Source: an uncultured Bdellovibrionales bacterium | GTDB lineage: Bacteria; Bdellovibrionota; FAC87; UBA2466 | Direction of reading: 5' to 3' | Assembly: GCA_937903155.1 (NCBI GenBank) | Contig: CALCZU010000146.1 | Span: forward strand, 1 to 31,356 | DNA: 31,356 bases | Shown here: positions 14,425-22,277 of the stretch, in pieces | How the letters are laid out: each line of letters begins with the position of its first letter | How positions within the stretch are numbered: position 1 is the first letter of the stretch | Translations under genes and position numbers: made by a program | The notes under the pieces: generated by a model | What the model saw: only the letters and a program-made list of their open reading frames with translations | Databases searched by the model: none | What the model was told of the DNA's origin: nothing

Positions 14425-15540
14425 ATGGAAGTTCTTTTAGAAAGCTGGAGCCTCATTGTCATTCTATTATCAGCCTTTATCATTGGCTGGGCGGCGGAGG
14501 CCGCGCAAACCTTTATGTCTCGAGCCCTTGCGCTCAGCATCCTGGCCTGGCTTCAAACTTTACCTGAATTTGCAGTGGAAGCGACGATCGCCTGGAATCA
14601 AGAACGAGATTTGATGATTGCAAACCTCACAGGGTCGTTACGACTTCTCGTCGGACTGGGATGGCCGATGATCTTCTTTGTCCATTTCTTTTCTAAAGGA
14701 ATGAAGGAAAAGAAGTGGATCCAAAAAATCGAGCTCGATAGAGAGGATTACTTAAGCGTTCTCTTTTTAGCGATTTCCGTCGCGTATTTCATCCTCGTTT
14801 GGTGGAAGGCGACTCTGAGCTCAGTGGATTCGCTCTGGCTCATCCTCATTTATGGAGTGTATCTGTTTATCTTAGCCAGACTGCCGGCACATGAAGTAGA
14901 AGAGGAAGAGGACCTTCCTTGGGTCGCGGCGAAAGTCGCCGCGCTGCCGAGATCTTCCCGAATTTTTGCAACGATTGGGATGTTTTTACTTGGAGGAATC
15001 GCGCTTTATTTCTCAGTTCACCCCTTTCTAAACACACTGGAAAGTTGGTCTATCAGTTTGGGTGTTTCAACCTTTGTATTTGTGCAATGGGTGGCACCGT
15101 TTCTCTCTGAATTCCCAGAAAAGGTGACGGCTTTCAACTGGGCCCGTCAGACGAAAAAAGCTCCTATGGCCGTCATGAACATGGTGAACAGCAATATCAA
15201 CCAATGGACCATGTTAGCGGCGATGATTCCCTTAGTTTATAGTTTGTCTCTCGGTCGGTTTGAGCCAGTTTTTTTAGACGATTTTCATCGCAAGGAGCTC
15301 CTTTTGACGATCGTACAATCCGCGTTGGGAGTAATTCTCCTTTTAGATCTGGAGTTTTCTCTCATGGATGCGTTTATGATTTTTGCGTTGTGGCTTGTCC
15401 AGTTCATTTTCACATCCACCCACGATGCAGTCACGGGAGCTTATTTGGTCTGGGGAGGCTTTGAGATCTTAAAGTTCACATACCTTTATTTCTCGAAAAA
15501 TCAAACGCCTCGCGCGATTGCAATCTTGCTCGGAAAATAG
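14425..15540 (+). CDS. sodium/calcium exchanger-like (CaCA) membrane protein
   Basis: 371 residues with about 10-11 membrane helices. It carries two inverted alpha-repeats typical of the cation/Ca2+ antiporter superfamily: LQTLPEFAVEATIAW ... DLMIANLTGSLRLL (about 45-78) and FLSEFPEKVTAF ... APMAVMNMVNSNINQW (about 227-262). Each holds the conserved P-E pair that coordinates the cation. An acidic cytoplasmic stretch (HEVEEEEDLPW, about 154-164) separates the halves. The GSN motif of the first repeat is altered to GSLRLL, so the ion preference is uncertain. GGATAAG precedes the ATG. The gene is upstream of, but separated by 99 bp from, the DHH phosphoesterase gene. Confidence 0.78.
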   Translation: MEVLLESWSLIVILLSAFIIGWAAEAAQTFMSRALALSILAWLQTLPEFAVEATIAWNQERDLMIANLTGSLRLLVGLGWPMIFFVHFFSKGMKEKKWIQKIELDREDYLSVLFLAISVAYFILVWWKATLSSVDSLWLILIYGVYLFILARLPAHEVEEEEDLPWVAAKVAALPRSSRIFATIGMFLLGGIALYFSVHPFLNTLESWSISLGVSTFVFVQWVAPFLSEFPEKVTAFNWARQTKKAPMAVMNMVNSNINQWTMLAAMIPLVYSLSLGRFEPVFLDDFHRKELLLTIVQSALGVILLLDLEFSLMDAFMIFALWLVQFIFTSTHDAVTGAYLVWGGFEILKFTYLYFSKNQTPRAIAILLGK

Positions 15541-15639
15541 CGACGAGCGAGCTCATCATAACCGTTTGTAATTCAATGGTTTTTTGAGCTATTCTGTTAT
15601 CCTTGAAGCTTTTATGCTATACCCTTGTGTCTTAAGATT

Positions 15640-16674
15640 ATGCGTGACGCACAGAAATTTCAAAATGAGTTAATTGAGTTTGAAAAAGCTCTGAAATCTG
15701 CCAAGCGGGTCCTGATTACGGCTCCAGGGGCGGCAGATGGAGATTCTATCGGCGCGCAGTTGGCACTTCGAAGAATGCTTCGCAATAAGTATTCTTGCGA
15801 GATCTATATCATCAACGATGAAGAGCTTCCGCTCCGGTATCAGTTTCTTCCCGATGCCGAACATTCTTTAACTCCAGAAAAATACGCCGCCACTGGAAAA
15901 TCAAGTCAGTTTGATTTAGGAATTATCGTCGATGGTGGAATTGACCGGGCAGGGCGCGTGAAAGCCATGTACGACCAATGCCCTACAAAAGTTTTTATTG
16001 ATCACCACGCAGTGAGCTGTGATTACCCTTATACCATTAAGATGGTCGAACCCGACGCCTCTGCGACGACAGAACTCGTCTACTATATTTCCCAAACTAA
16101 GGGTTTTGAATATCCCGTCGATACGGCCTTTGCTCAGCATATTTACTTGGGACTGATCTTTGACACAGGTTTTTTCAGACATGCAAACACCACTCCTGAA
16201 GTGATGGAGTTAGCGGCAAAGCTTTTGCGATCCGATTTTGATTTTACCCGAGTGGGTGAAAGAGGGATGCTTGAGCGCACCTACGGAAGTTTAAAACTGC
16301 TTGCGGCGACGCTTGAAAAAGCGGAACTCAAACACCGAGGCAAGATTATCGTCTCGTCGCTCTCCCAGAAGATGCTCCGCGAATTTGAGGCGGATGAAGA
16401 CGATCGTGAAGGAATAGTGGACCATCTCTTCTTAACTCGTGGGATCCAAGTCGCTGTTCTGTTATTTGAACTAAAGGATGGGAGCACGAAAATCTCCTTT
16501 CGCTCGCAAGGGTGTCTGGATGTCGCCAAGATTGCGCGTAGTATGACGATCCGTGGGGGAGGCCATACGAAAGCGGCAGGTGCTCTTTTTGAGGAACCGA
16601 TGCAGATCGTGCAAGAAAAAGTTCTTATCAAGCTCGGTGAAGAGATAGAAAGGCTAACTCAGGAAGCCAAATGA
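15640..16674 (+). CDS. nrnA: DHH family phosphoesterase, NrnA-like (nanoRNase / pAp phosphatase)
   Basis: 344 residues from ATG 15640. The DHH part (about 1-190) shows motif I ADGDSIGAQ (residues 32-40), motif II IVDGG (96-100), motif III IDHHAV (DHH at 121-123) and motif IV FDTGFFRHANTT. The DHHA1 substrate domain follows, with RGGGHTKAAG near 305-314. Size and motif order match NrnA, which degrades 2-5-nt RNA fragments and dephosphorylates pAp using Mn2+. No ribosome site is clear before the ATG; an in-frame TTG at 15625 is an alternative start. The 3' end overlaps the next gene by 4 bp, so they are cotranscribed. Confidence 0.88.
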   Translation: MRDAQKFQNELIEFEKALKSAKRVLITAPGAADGDSIGAQLALRRMLRNKYSCEIYIINDEELPLRYQFLPDAEHSLTPEKYAATGKSSQFDLGIIVDGGIDRAGRVKAMYDQCPTKVFIDHHAVSCDYPYTIKMVEPDASATTELVYYISQTKGFEYPVDTAFAQHIYLGLIFDTGFFRHANTTPEVMELAAKLLRSDFDFTRVGERGMLERTYGSLKLLAATLEKAELKHRGKIIVSSLSQKMLREFEADEDDREGIVDHLFLTRGIQVAVLLFELKDGSTKISFRSQGCLDVAKIARSMTIRGGGHTKAAGALFEEPMQIVQEKVLIKLGEEIERLTQEAK

Positions 16675-17213
16675 AAAAGCTTTTGCTTTTGATGTTTTCT
16701 TCTTTGATTTTCGCAGCTCAGACCCAAGTTTTAACGGAATACACACACGTGTCGTGTGAAGAATTCGCTCTTAAAAGAGAGCTCCCCATTTACAAAGACC
16801 CCTCATTATTTCTCCCGTTCGTCGACCTTCTCGAAAAGGATCCCAAAGCGGGTTGGGAAGCGCTTTCAAAAGAAAGTCCCTTGCTGACAACCGTCAAAGG
16901 CAGTCAGCATTTTATGCGATTAGGACCTGCGAGAGACTTCAGTAACTTCGGAGACATTGCAAAGATTTACGAAGTGAACGATCGCAGATTTATTCCTAGA
17001 TGGGTTCATTTCAAGAATGAGCCTGCGAAGCTCAAAAATTCGCGGATTGTACCAGTCAAAATTTGTGGCATGGGAGCGGCCTATACCGATACTCTTGGTT
17101 TTATCCTCGAATCCGACTTAGAAACCGCACTCAAAGCGGAAGCGGCAGAAAATGCGGCAATGCCCCCTTCGACTGTGGGCAATCCGATTCCTAAATTAAA
17201 ACGCCAAAATTAA
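16671..17213 (+). CDS. exported protein, unknown function
   Basis: 180 residues with a signal peptide (MKKLLLLMFSSLIFAAQTQ, cleavage about residue 16-19). The mature part has two cysteines (VSCEEFA and KICGMGAA) and a segment RFIPRWVHFKNEPAKL, but no family I recognise. It ends in a low-complexity tail with NPIPKLKRQN. Start and stop overlap neighbours by 4 bp: ATGA with the DHH gene upstream, and a 4-bp convergent overlap with the FHA-GGDEF gene. Cotranscription with nrnA is certain from the overlap, but a functional link is not. Confidence 0.7.
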   Translation: MKKLLLLMFSSLIFAAQTQVLTEYTHVSCEEFALKRELPIYKDPSLFLPFVDLLEKDPKAGWEALSKESPLLTTVKGSQHFMRLGPARDFSNFGDIAKIYEVNDRRFIPRWVHFKNEPAKLKNSRIVPVKICGMGAAYTDTLGFILESDLETALKAEAAENAAMPPSTVGNPIPKLKRQN

Positions 17214-18121
17214 GAAATTGCTTTTGCGACGATACGGTTTCGGCCAGTTTCTTTGGCTTCGTACATATGTTCGTCCGCGCGATGAATCAAATCTTCGTAA
17301 GTGTCTAAATTGTTTTCTTCCAGGGTTGCGATTCCAATGCTGATGGTCGCTTTGAAAGTATGTTCTTTAAAGGTGAAACTTTCATTTTCAACGCCTTTTC
17401 GAATCCGCTCGGCGATTTGAGCGACGGCGTCCCATTTTAATCCGCGGAAAATCACCGAGAACTCCTCACCGCCATAGCGGCAAGCAACGTTTTCAAGGCG
17501 CAGATCTTTTTGCAAGACACGGCCTAGGGTTTTTAAAACTAAGTCACCGCCCAGATGTCCGTAGGTGTCGTTGATCTTTTTAAAGTGATCGATGTCAAAC
17601 ATCATCAAAGAGAGCGGTTCGTTCGAACGGCGGCACGAGCTAAATTCTCGCGACAGGACATCATTAAAATATTTGCGGTTATAAAGTCCTGTGAGTTCGT
17701 CGAGATTTGCGGCTCTAAAATTTCTTTGGCGAGTTTCAAAATCCTGAGCGTCGAGGAATTGAATTTTAAAATGTGCACGGGTTCCGATGAGAATTTTATC
17801 GTTCTCTTTCAGTTCGGATTCTGAAATTTTTTTTCCGTTTACGAAAACGCCGTTTGTGCTGCCCAAATCTTTGATTGTAATTTTGTAGTCGGGTGTGCAA
17901 CTGATTTCAGAATGAACGCGAGACACATGCGGATCTTCGATTAAAATATCGCAGGGTTTTTCGCGGCCAATTTTTAAAGTAAGGCCTGTTAATTTAAAAG
18001 CAAAATCGGTTTCTCGTCCACCTACGGGAATGAGATAAGGGTCGGGCGGAGCCGAAGGAGTGATTTCCATCTTTGCGGACGCAACGATAATGGTTTTCTC
18101 GTGTTTTTCTTCGTTAGACAT
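17210..18121 (-). CDS. FHA-GGDEF diguanylate cyclase (DgcB-like)
   Basis: 303 residues, cytoplasmic. The N-terminal FHA domain (about 42-122) contains GR (52-53), SRVH (67-70) and GSTNGVFVNG (87-96), which bind phosphothreonine. The GGDEF domain (about 135-300) has FDIDHF, NDTYGHLGGD and the active-site GGEEF (217-221), so it should make cyclic di-GMP from two GTP. At the inhibitory I-site the RxxD motif reads RLEN (208-211), so product inhibition may be weak. The tail starts MSNEEKHEKTIIV. In Bdellovibrio bacteriovorus DgcB, which has the same layout and is needed for prey invasion, a phosphorylated N-terminal threonine docks on the FHA domain; Thr10 is the candidate here. Orthology is inferred. 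Confidence 0.92.
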   Translation of the reverse strand: MSNEEKHEKTIIVASAKMEITPSAPPDPYLIPVGGRETDFAFKLTGLTLKIGREKPCDILIEDPHVSRVHSEISCTPDYKITIKDLGSTNGVFVNGKKISESELKENDKILIGTRAHFKIQFLDAQDFETRQRNFRAANLDELTGLYNRKYFNDVLSREFSSCRRSNEPLSLMMFDIDHFKKINDTYGHLGGDLVLKTLGRVLQKDLRLENVACRYGGEEFSVIFRGLKWDAVAQIAERIRKGVENESFTFKEHTFKATISIGIATLEENNLDTYEDLIHRADEHMYEAKETGRNRIVAKAIS

Positions 18122-18290
18122 GCTTTCTTATCGTCAAAATCCGGAGAGGACATAACCCTTCTATTTTTGAATAATGCAAAGAGTTAATTGGGGTGGCGTG
18201 TCTTAAATAAAATTCATTGATTCAAGCACATGGGTGTGACACAATTTTTTATCAATTCGATCGTAGCATCATAGTCGCTGGGGAGATGAA

Positions 18291-18539
18291 ATGGCTGCTG
18301 AACCGACGCTGAAAGAACTTGTAGAATGCATGATCCGAGGACTGGTGGATCTCCCGGAAGAAGTGAAGGTCTCAGAAATCGTCGGCGAACAAACAACCGT
18401 CTTTGAGCTCGTCGTCGCAAAATCCGATCTCGGAAAAGTCATCGGCAAACAAGGCAAAACCGCAAAAGCCTTACGCACAATCCTCACCGCCGCCTCCACA
18501 AAACTCCGCAAAAGATCCGTCCTCGAAATCATCGAATAA
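18291..18539 (+). CDS. khpA: KH-domain RNA-binding protein KhpA
   Basis: 82 residues, the usual length of KhpA/YlqC proteins. The single KH domain shows DLGKVIGKQGKTAKALRTIL, with the GxxGxxG-type RNA-binding loop (KVIGKQGKTA). It binds RNA and in other bacteria pairs with KhpB to affect mRNAs, sRNAs and cell elongation. GGGGAGATGAA just before the ATG is the ribosome site. A weak promoter TTGATT-17-CACAAT (18217-18245) precedes it. No KhpB is in the window. The gene is followed 41 bp downstream by structured element A in sense orientation. Confidence 0.92.
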   Translation: MAAEPTLKELVECMIRGLVDLPEEVKVSEIVGEQTTVFELVVAKSDLGKVIGKQGKTAKALRTILTAASTKLRKRSVLEIIE

Positions 18540-18579
18540 AAAACACAAAGCCAACACTTGCAAGGACCACGGTCAACGC

Positions 18580-18688
18580 GGGGATCGAAATACTGAGCCC
18601 CGTGTACCCTTCTCGGCAACTAATCATCGCGTCTCCGAACACTATTGAGGGCCTGCGAAACAACACGGGGCTCAGTATTTCGATCCCC
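18580..18688 (+). repeat. structured element A: conserved core inside a private 26-bp perfect stem
   Basis: GGGGATCGAAATACTGAGCC... (18580-18605) is the exact reverse complement of 18663-18688: 26 of 26 pairs, with no G-U pair. The enclosed 57-nt core (18606-18662) has three blocks shared with element B: ACCCTTCTCGGCAA, GTCTCCGAA, and CTATTGAGGGCCTGCGAAAC. Within the core CCCT/AGGG and TCGG/CCGA can pair as a nested hairpin. The core reads 5'-3' in the direction of khpA, 41 bp after its stop. A pyrimidine-rich tract (18701-18729) follows 12 nt after the stem. Not matched to any RNA or repeat family I know. Confidence 0.85.
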
Positions 18689-18780
18689 ACGTCGCCCTCA
18701 TTTCTTTCTCTTATTCTTTTTCTTTTTTATCCCTTCAACGAAACAAGAAAACCCAGTCCTTCGAAAAAACTTAAAGTGAA
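18689..18780. other. spacer between the two hairpin elements
   Basis: There is no gene. 18701-18729 is a long C/T tract (plus strand), which would act as a U-rich tail behind element A in the khpA direction. The minus strand has its own T-rich stretch (about 18760-18780) behind element B in the sdhB direction. Each side therefore could work as a terminator for the converging genes. Confidence 0.45.
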
Positions 18781-18914
18781 GGGAGTAATTGGGGAATGTG
18801 AAATGCATGAGCTCAAGCTGTTTCGCAGGCCCTCAATAGACTTCGGAGACCCGACGTAATTCTTGCCGAGAAGGGTGCTTGAGGTCATGCATTTCACATT
18901 CCCCAATTACTCCC
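18781..18914 (-). repeat. structured element B: same core inside a different 38-bp stem
   Basis: The arms 18781-18818 and 18877-18914 are complementary at 37 of 38 positions (one G opposite G) with no G-U pair. Their sequence is unrelated to the arms of element A. The 58-nt core (18819-18876, minus strand) repeats the three conserved blocks of element A: 14 nt, then an 11-12-nt variable part, then 9 nt, 2 variable nt and 21 nt. Orientation is that of sdhB, starting 26 nt after its stop, so each converging gene has one copy in sense. The shared core with private stems indicates one family of elements. Confidence 0.85.
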
Positions 18915-18940
18915 GTCGATTCAATCTCAGGCCTTTATGC

Positions 18941-19681
18941 TTAGTCGCACAAGGCTTTGAGCATTTCGCGGTTGAGCATCGCGATGTTTTCGAGTTTGAT
19001 TTCTTTGGGGCAGGCGGCTTCGCAGGCGCCTGTGTTCGAGCATGAGCCGAAACCTTCTTCGTCCATTTGGGCGACCATGTTTCTGACTCGCATTTTGCGT
19101 TCGGGATTTCCTTGAGGCAAATAGGCGAGGTGAGCGACTTTGGCTGAGACGAAAAGCATGGCTGAACTGTTTTTGCACGAAGCGACACAGGCTCCGCAGC
19201 CGATGCAGGCGGCGGCATCCATCGCTTTTTCGGAATTGTGTTTTGGAATTAAAATTGCGTTGGCTTCGACGGCATTGCCTGTGTTCACTGACACAAATCC
19301 GCCGGCGGCGATGATTCGGTCAAAGGCTTTGCGATCGGTTGTGAGATCTTTGATGATCGGAAAGGCTTTGGCTCTCCAAGGTTCCACCACAATGGTATCG
19401 CCGTCTTTAAAGCGTCTCATGTGCAATTGGCAGGTCGCGGTCCCTGTATCGGGGCCGTGAGGGTTGCCGTTAATGTTTAACGAGCAGGATCCGCAGATTC
19501 CTTCTCGGCAATCGTGGTCAAACTCGATGGCTTCGACTCCGTCATGAACGAGTTTTAAATTTAAGATGTCCAACATTTCGAGAAAGGACATATCCGGACT
19601 GACATCGTCCACGGGATAATCGACCAGTTTTCCAGAGTCGTTAGGTCCTTTTTGTCGCCAGATTTTTAAATTTAATTTCAT
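18941..19681 (-). CDS. sdhB: succinate dehydrogenase/fumarate reductase iron-sulfur subunit
   Basis: 246 residues. The N-terminal plant-type ferredoxin domain carries the [2Fe-2S] ligands in DCREGICGSC (Cys58, Cys63, Cys66) and TATC (Cys84). The C-terminal part has CIGCGACVASCKNSS and CSNTGACEAACPKEI for the [4Fe-4S] and [3Fe-4S] clusters. It passes electrons from SdhA to the membrane cytochrome SdhC. Length and the NTGACEAACP pattern fit the class-B complexes of delta-type bacteria and Bacteroidetes. It is the last gene of sdhCAB, 9 bp after sdhA. Element B lies in its 3' region. Confidence 0.95.
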   Translation of the reverse strand: MKLNLKIWRQKGPNDSGKLVDYPVDDVSPDMSFLEMLDILNLKLVHDGVEAIEFDHDCREGICGSCSLNINGNPHGPDTGTATCQLHMRRFKDGDTIVVEPWRAKAFPIIKDLTTDRKAFDRIIAAGGFVSVNTGNAVEANAILIPKHNSEKAMDAAACIGCGACVASCKNSSAMLFVSAKVAHLAYLPQGNPERKMRVRNMVAQMDEEGFGSCSNTGACEAACPKEIKLENIAMLNREMLKALCD

Positions 19682-19690
19682 AAGCGTTCC

Positions 19691-21595
19691 TTATTTATAG
19701 TTTCTTTGGGCTTGATGAACGACGTCAAATTGCAACGGTTCTTTATGAAGTTTGGGATTTCCTCCCGTAAACTCCCAAGCTGCAACGTGCGAAAAATTCT
19801 TATCGTCGCGAAGCGTTTCGCCTTCAGGGGTCTGCATTTCTTCTCGGAAATGGCCACCGCAGGATTCTTTGCGCTCGAGCGCGTCGACACACATGAGCTC
19901 TGCGAGCTCCATGAAGTCCGCGACTCGTCCGGCTTTTTCAAGCTCGGAATTTAAATCTTTCGAATTGCCGGGTACTTTTAAAACATTCCAGAATTCTTCT
20001 CGAGTGTTTTTGATATCGCTAATACCTTGTTTCAATCCGGCTTCATCTCGGGACATTCCGCATTTATCCCACATGATTTTTCCGAGTTTTCTGTGGAGGG
20101 CGTCCGCACTTTGATTGCCTTTGTTCGACATCATCTTTTGGATGCGCAAATCGACGTCATTGCGAGTCGCTTTAAAAACATCGTGAGACGTATCGAGTTT
20201 GGGAAGCTTCTCTCCACCGATATAATTTCCAATACTGTAGGGCGCAATGAAATAACCGTCGGCTAGTCCTTGCATGAGGGCCGAGGCCCCTAATCGGTTC
20301 GCTCCGTGGTCTGAGAAATTGGCTTCGCCTAAGACAAAAAGTCCCGGGATGTTGCTCATCAAATTGTAATCGACCCACAAACCGCCCATGACGTAATGGA
20401 CCGCGGGATAAATTCGCATCGGAATCTTATAAGGATTTTCGTCAGTAATTTTGTCGTACATCTGAAAAAGATTTCCGTATTTTTCGGAAACTTCTTTTTC
20501 ACCGAGACGCTCAATCGCGGTTTTAAAATCGAGGTAAACAGCGAGTTTACTTTCTCCGACGCCTTTTCCTTCATCGCACATTCTTTTAGCCGCACGAGAG
20601 GCGACGTCACGAGGGACGAGGTTTCCGAAAGCGGGATAAATTCTTTCTAAGAAATAATCACGCTCGTCTTCAGGAATTTCGTTCGGACGGCGGGTATCGC
20701 CTTGTTTTTTAGGAACCCAAACGCGGCCGTCGTTTCTTAAAGACTCTGACATCAACGTCAATTTACTTTGGTGCTCGCCTGAAACCGGGATACAGGTCGG
20801 ATGAATCTGTGTGTAACAGGGATTCGCCATATAAGCGCCCCGTTTGTACGCTCTCCAAGCCGCGGTACAGTTCGACGCTTTGGCATTGGTCGAAAGATAA
20901 AAAACGTTTCCGTAGCCGCCAGTTGCTAAAATCACAGCGTCGGCTGAGTAAGAACTAATTTCTCCTGAGACTAAATCTCGAGTGATAATTCCGCGTGCTT
21001 TGCCGTCGACCACAACGAGGTCGAGCATTTCATGACGAGGAAAGAGCTCAATGGCTTTTTCGCCGACTTGTCTCATCAGAGCGCTATAGGCACCTAATAA
21101 AAGCTGTTGGCCCGTTTGTCCTCGAGCATAGAAAGTTCGAGACACCTGAGCGCCCCCGAAAGATCGGTTTGAAAGCGTTCCGCCGTACTCACGCGCGAAA
21201 GGAACGCCTTGAGCGACACACTGGTCGATAATGTTTAACGACACTTGAGCAAGTCTGTAAACATTGGCTTCGCGGGCTCTAAAATCACCGCCCTTGATCG
21301 TATCGTAAAAAAGACGTTTCACGGAGTCGCCGTCATTTTGATAACTTTTTGCGGCGTTGATTCCCCCTTGAGCAGCAATCGAATGCGCGCGTCTGGGGCT
21401 CTCGTGATAAGTAAAAACTTTGACGTTATATCCCATCTCGGCGAGGGAAGCGGCGGCCGCGCCCCCGGCAAGCCCCGTTCCGACGACAATCACGCTGTGT
21501 TTTCGTCGATTCGCGGGATTGACGAGTTTATTTTCAAATTTACGATTGTCCCATTTTGACTCGATGGAACCACTGGGAATTTTAGAATCTAACAT
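19691..21595 (-). CDS. sdhA: succinate dehydrogenase/fumarate reductase flavoprotein subunit
   Basis: 634 residues from ATG 21595, chosen because GGGAGA lies at ribosome-site distance; the frame is open further upstream but would run into sdhC. The FAD dinucleotide site is VVGTGLAGG (37-45), the covalent FAD histidine is in HSIAAQGGIN (71-80), and the active-site region includes the segment HPTCIPVSGEHQSKL. The product oxidises succinate to fumarate in the TCA cycle, or runs in reverse with a low-potential quinone. Size matches the class-B SdhA/FrdA subunits (about 635-650 aa) rather than the E. coli type (588). It sits between sdhC (13 bp upstream) and sdhB (9 bp downstream). Confidence 0.95.
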   Translation of the reverse strand: MLDSKIPSGSIESKWDNRKFENKLVNPANRRKHSVIVVGTGLAGGAAAASLAEMGYNVKVFTYHESPRRAHSIAAQGGINAAKSYQNDGDSVKRLFYDTIKGGDFRAREANVYRLAQVSLNIIDQCVAQGVPFAREYGGTLSNRSFGGAQVSRTFYARGQTGQQLLLGAYSALMRQVGEKAIELFPRHEMLDLVVVDGKARGIITRDLVSGEISSYSADAVILATGGYGNVFYLSTNAKASNCTAAWRAYKRGAYMANPCYTQIHPTCIPVSGEHQSKLTLMSESLRNDGRVWVPKKQGDTRRPNEIPEDERDYFLERIYPAFGNLVPRDVASRAAKRMCDEGKGVGESKLAVYLDFKTAIERLGEKEVSEKYGNLFQMYDKITDENPYKIPMRIYPAVHYVMGGLWVDYNLMSNIPGLFVLGEANFSDHGANRLGASALMQGLADGYFIAPYSIGNYIGGEKLPKLDTSHDVFKATRNDVDLRIQKMMSNKGNQSADALHRKLGKIMWDKCGMSRDEAGLKQGISDIKNTREEFWNVLKVPGNSKDLNSELEKAGRVADFMELAELMCVDALERKESCGGHFREEMQTPEGETLRDDKNFSHVAAWEFTGGNPKLHKEPLQFDVVHQAQRNYK

Positions 21596-21608
21596 ACGGG
21601 CATTCTCC

Positions 21609-22271
21609 CTAATTGAAGAAGAAAAAATATAAAGGTTGGGATATAAATCCTCCCGCAACGACCGCTGCGAAAGTCCATCCTAGTTTTTTAACAGTGCAAT
21701 TTCTCACCGAAGCTAAACCCAGTGTCTGAAACACTGCCGAAAAACCGTGGGCCAAGTGAGCAAAAAGAATCAGCATCGCAAAAACATACCAAGCCACAAA
21801 AAGCGGCTTATGAAATTCTTCAGCGACGAGGCGATACAGGTCGCGAACTTTTTCGCCGTGTAATTCTGTTTCGTAATAGGTTCCGTATTTAAACGAGATT
21901 AAATGGAGGACTAAGAAAACGAATGTCAGAACGCCTGTCAAAACCATATAGCGAGAGGCGAACCGAGCGTCTTTGTCGCTATTCGAGGGACGGCGTCCAG
22001 GGCCAGTTCCTCGAGCGGCGCGATTGTCCCAGTTGATTTTGAGCGCGACGCTCATGTGAAGAAGAAACATCACCACCAAGCCGATTTCAGCTGGAATGAT
22101 GAGGGGATTGGTAATCATGGCATGGGCGTACTTATTATAGGCCTCAGCTCCTACCAAAAGAAGCATATTTCCCGACATGTGCATCAGAACAAAGCCCGAA
22201 AGCCCAAGTCCTGTAAGCGCCACGAGGAATTTCTGCCCGACAGACGACGCTAAGAAATTCTTAAGATACAT
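21609..22271 (-). CDS. sdhC: succinate dehydrogenase cytochrome b subunit (class B, single anchor)
   Basis: 220 residues with five membrane helices, the layout of di-haem class-B anchors such as those of Bacillus and Bacteroidetes; no separate sdhD is present. Candidate haem-ligand histidines lie in FVLMHMSGNM, VVMFLLHMSVAL, VFLVLHLISF and LFAHLAHGFSAVFQTLG. It transfers electrons between SdhB and the quinone pool in the inner membrane. It is the first gene of the sdhCAB operon. The start ATG has GGAGAG at good spacing, but that site sits in a leader hairpin (22278-22313). Confidence 0.92.
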   Translation of the reverse strand: MYLKNFLASSVGQKFLVALTGLGLSGFVLMHMSGNMLLLVGAEAYNKYAHAMITNPLIIPAEIGLVVMFLLHMSVALKINWDNRAARGTGPGRRPSNSDKDARFASRYMVLTGVLTFVFLVLHLISFKYGTYYETELHGEKVRDLYRLVAEEFHKPLFVAWYVFAMLILFAHLAHGFSAVFQTLGLASVRNCTVKKLGWTFAAVVAGGFISQPLYFFFFN

Positions 22272-22277
22272 TTCACT

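Noticed and set aside
18181..18193. GAGTTAATTGGGG resembles the end of the arm of element B
   Set aside because: It is only about 12 bases with one indel, with no partner arm or core nearby.
18403..18648. Plus-strand frame running from khpA into element A
   Set aside because: Out of frame with the KH domain, low-complexity product, and it crosses the hairpin element.
18580..18914. Elements A/B as integron attC sites, CRISPR repeats or known ribozymes
   Set aside because: There is no RYYYAAC/GTTRRRY pair at the ends, no repeat-spacer periodicity, and no hammerhead, twister or HDV core bases that I could match.
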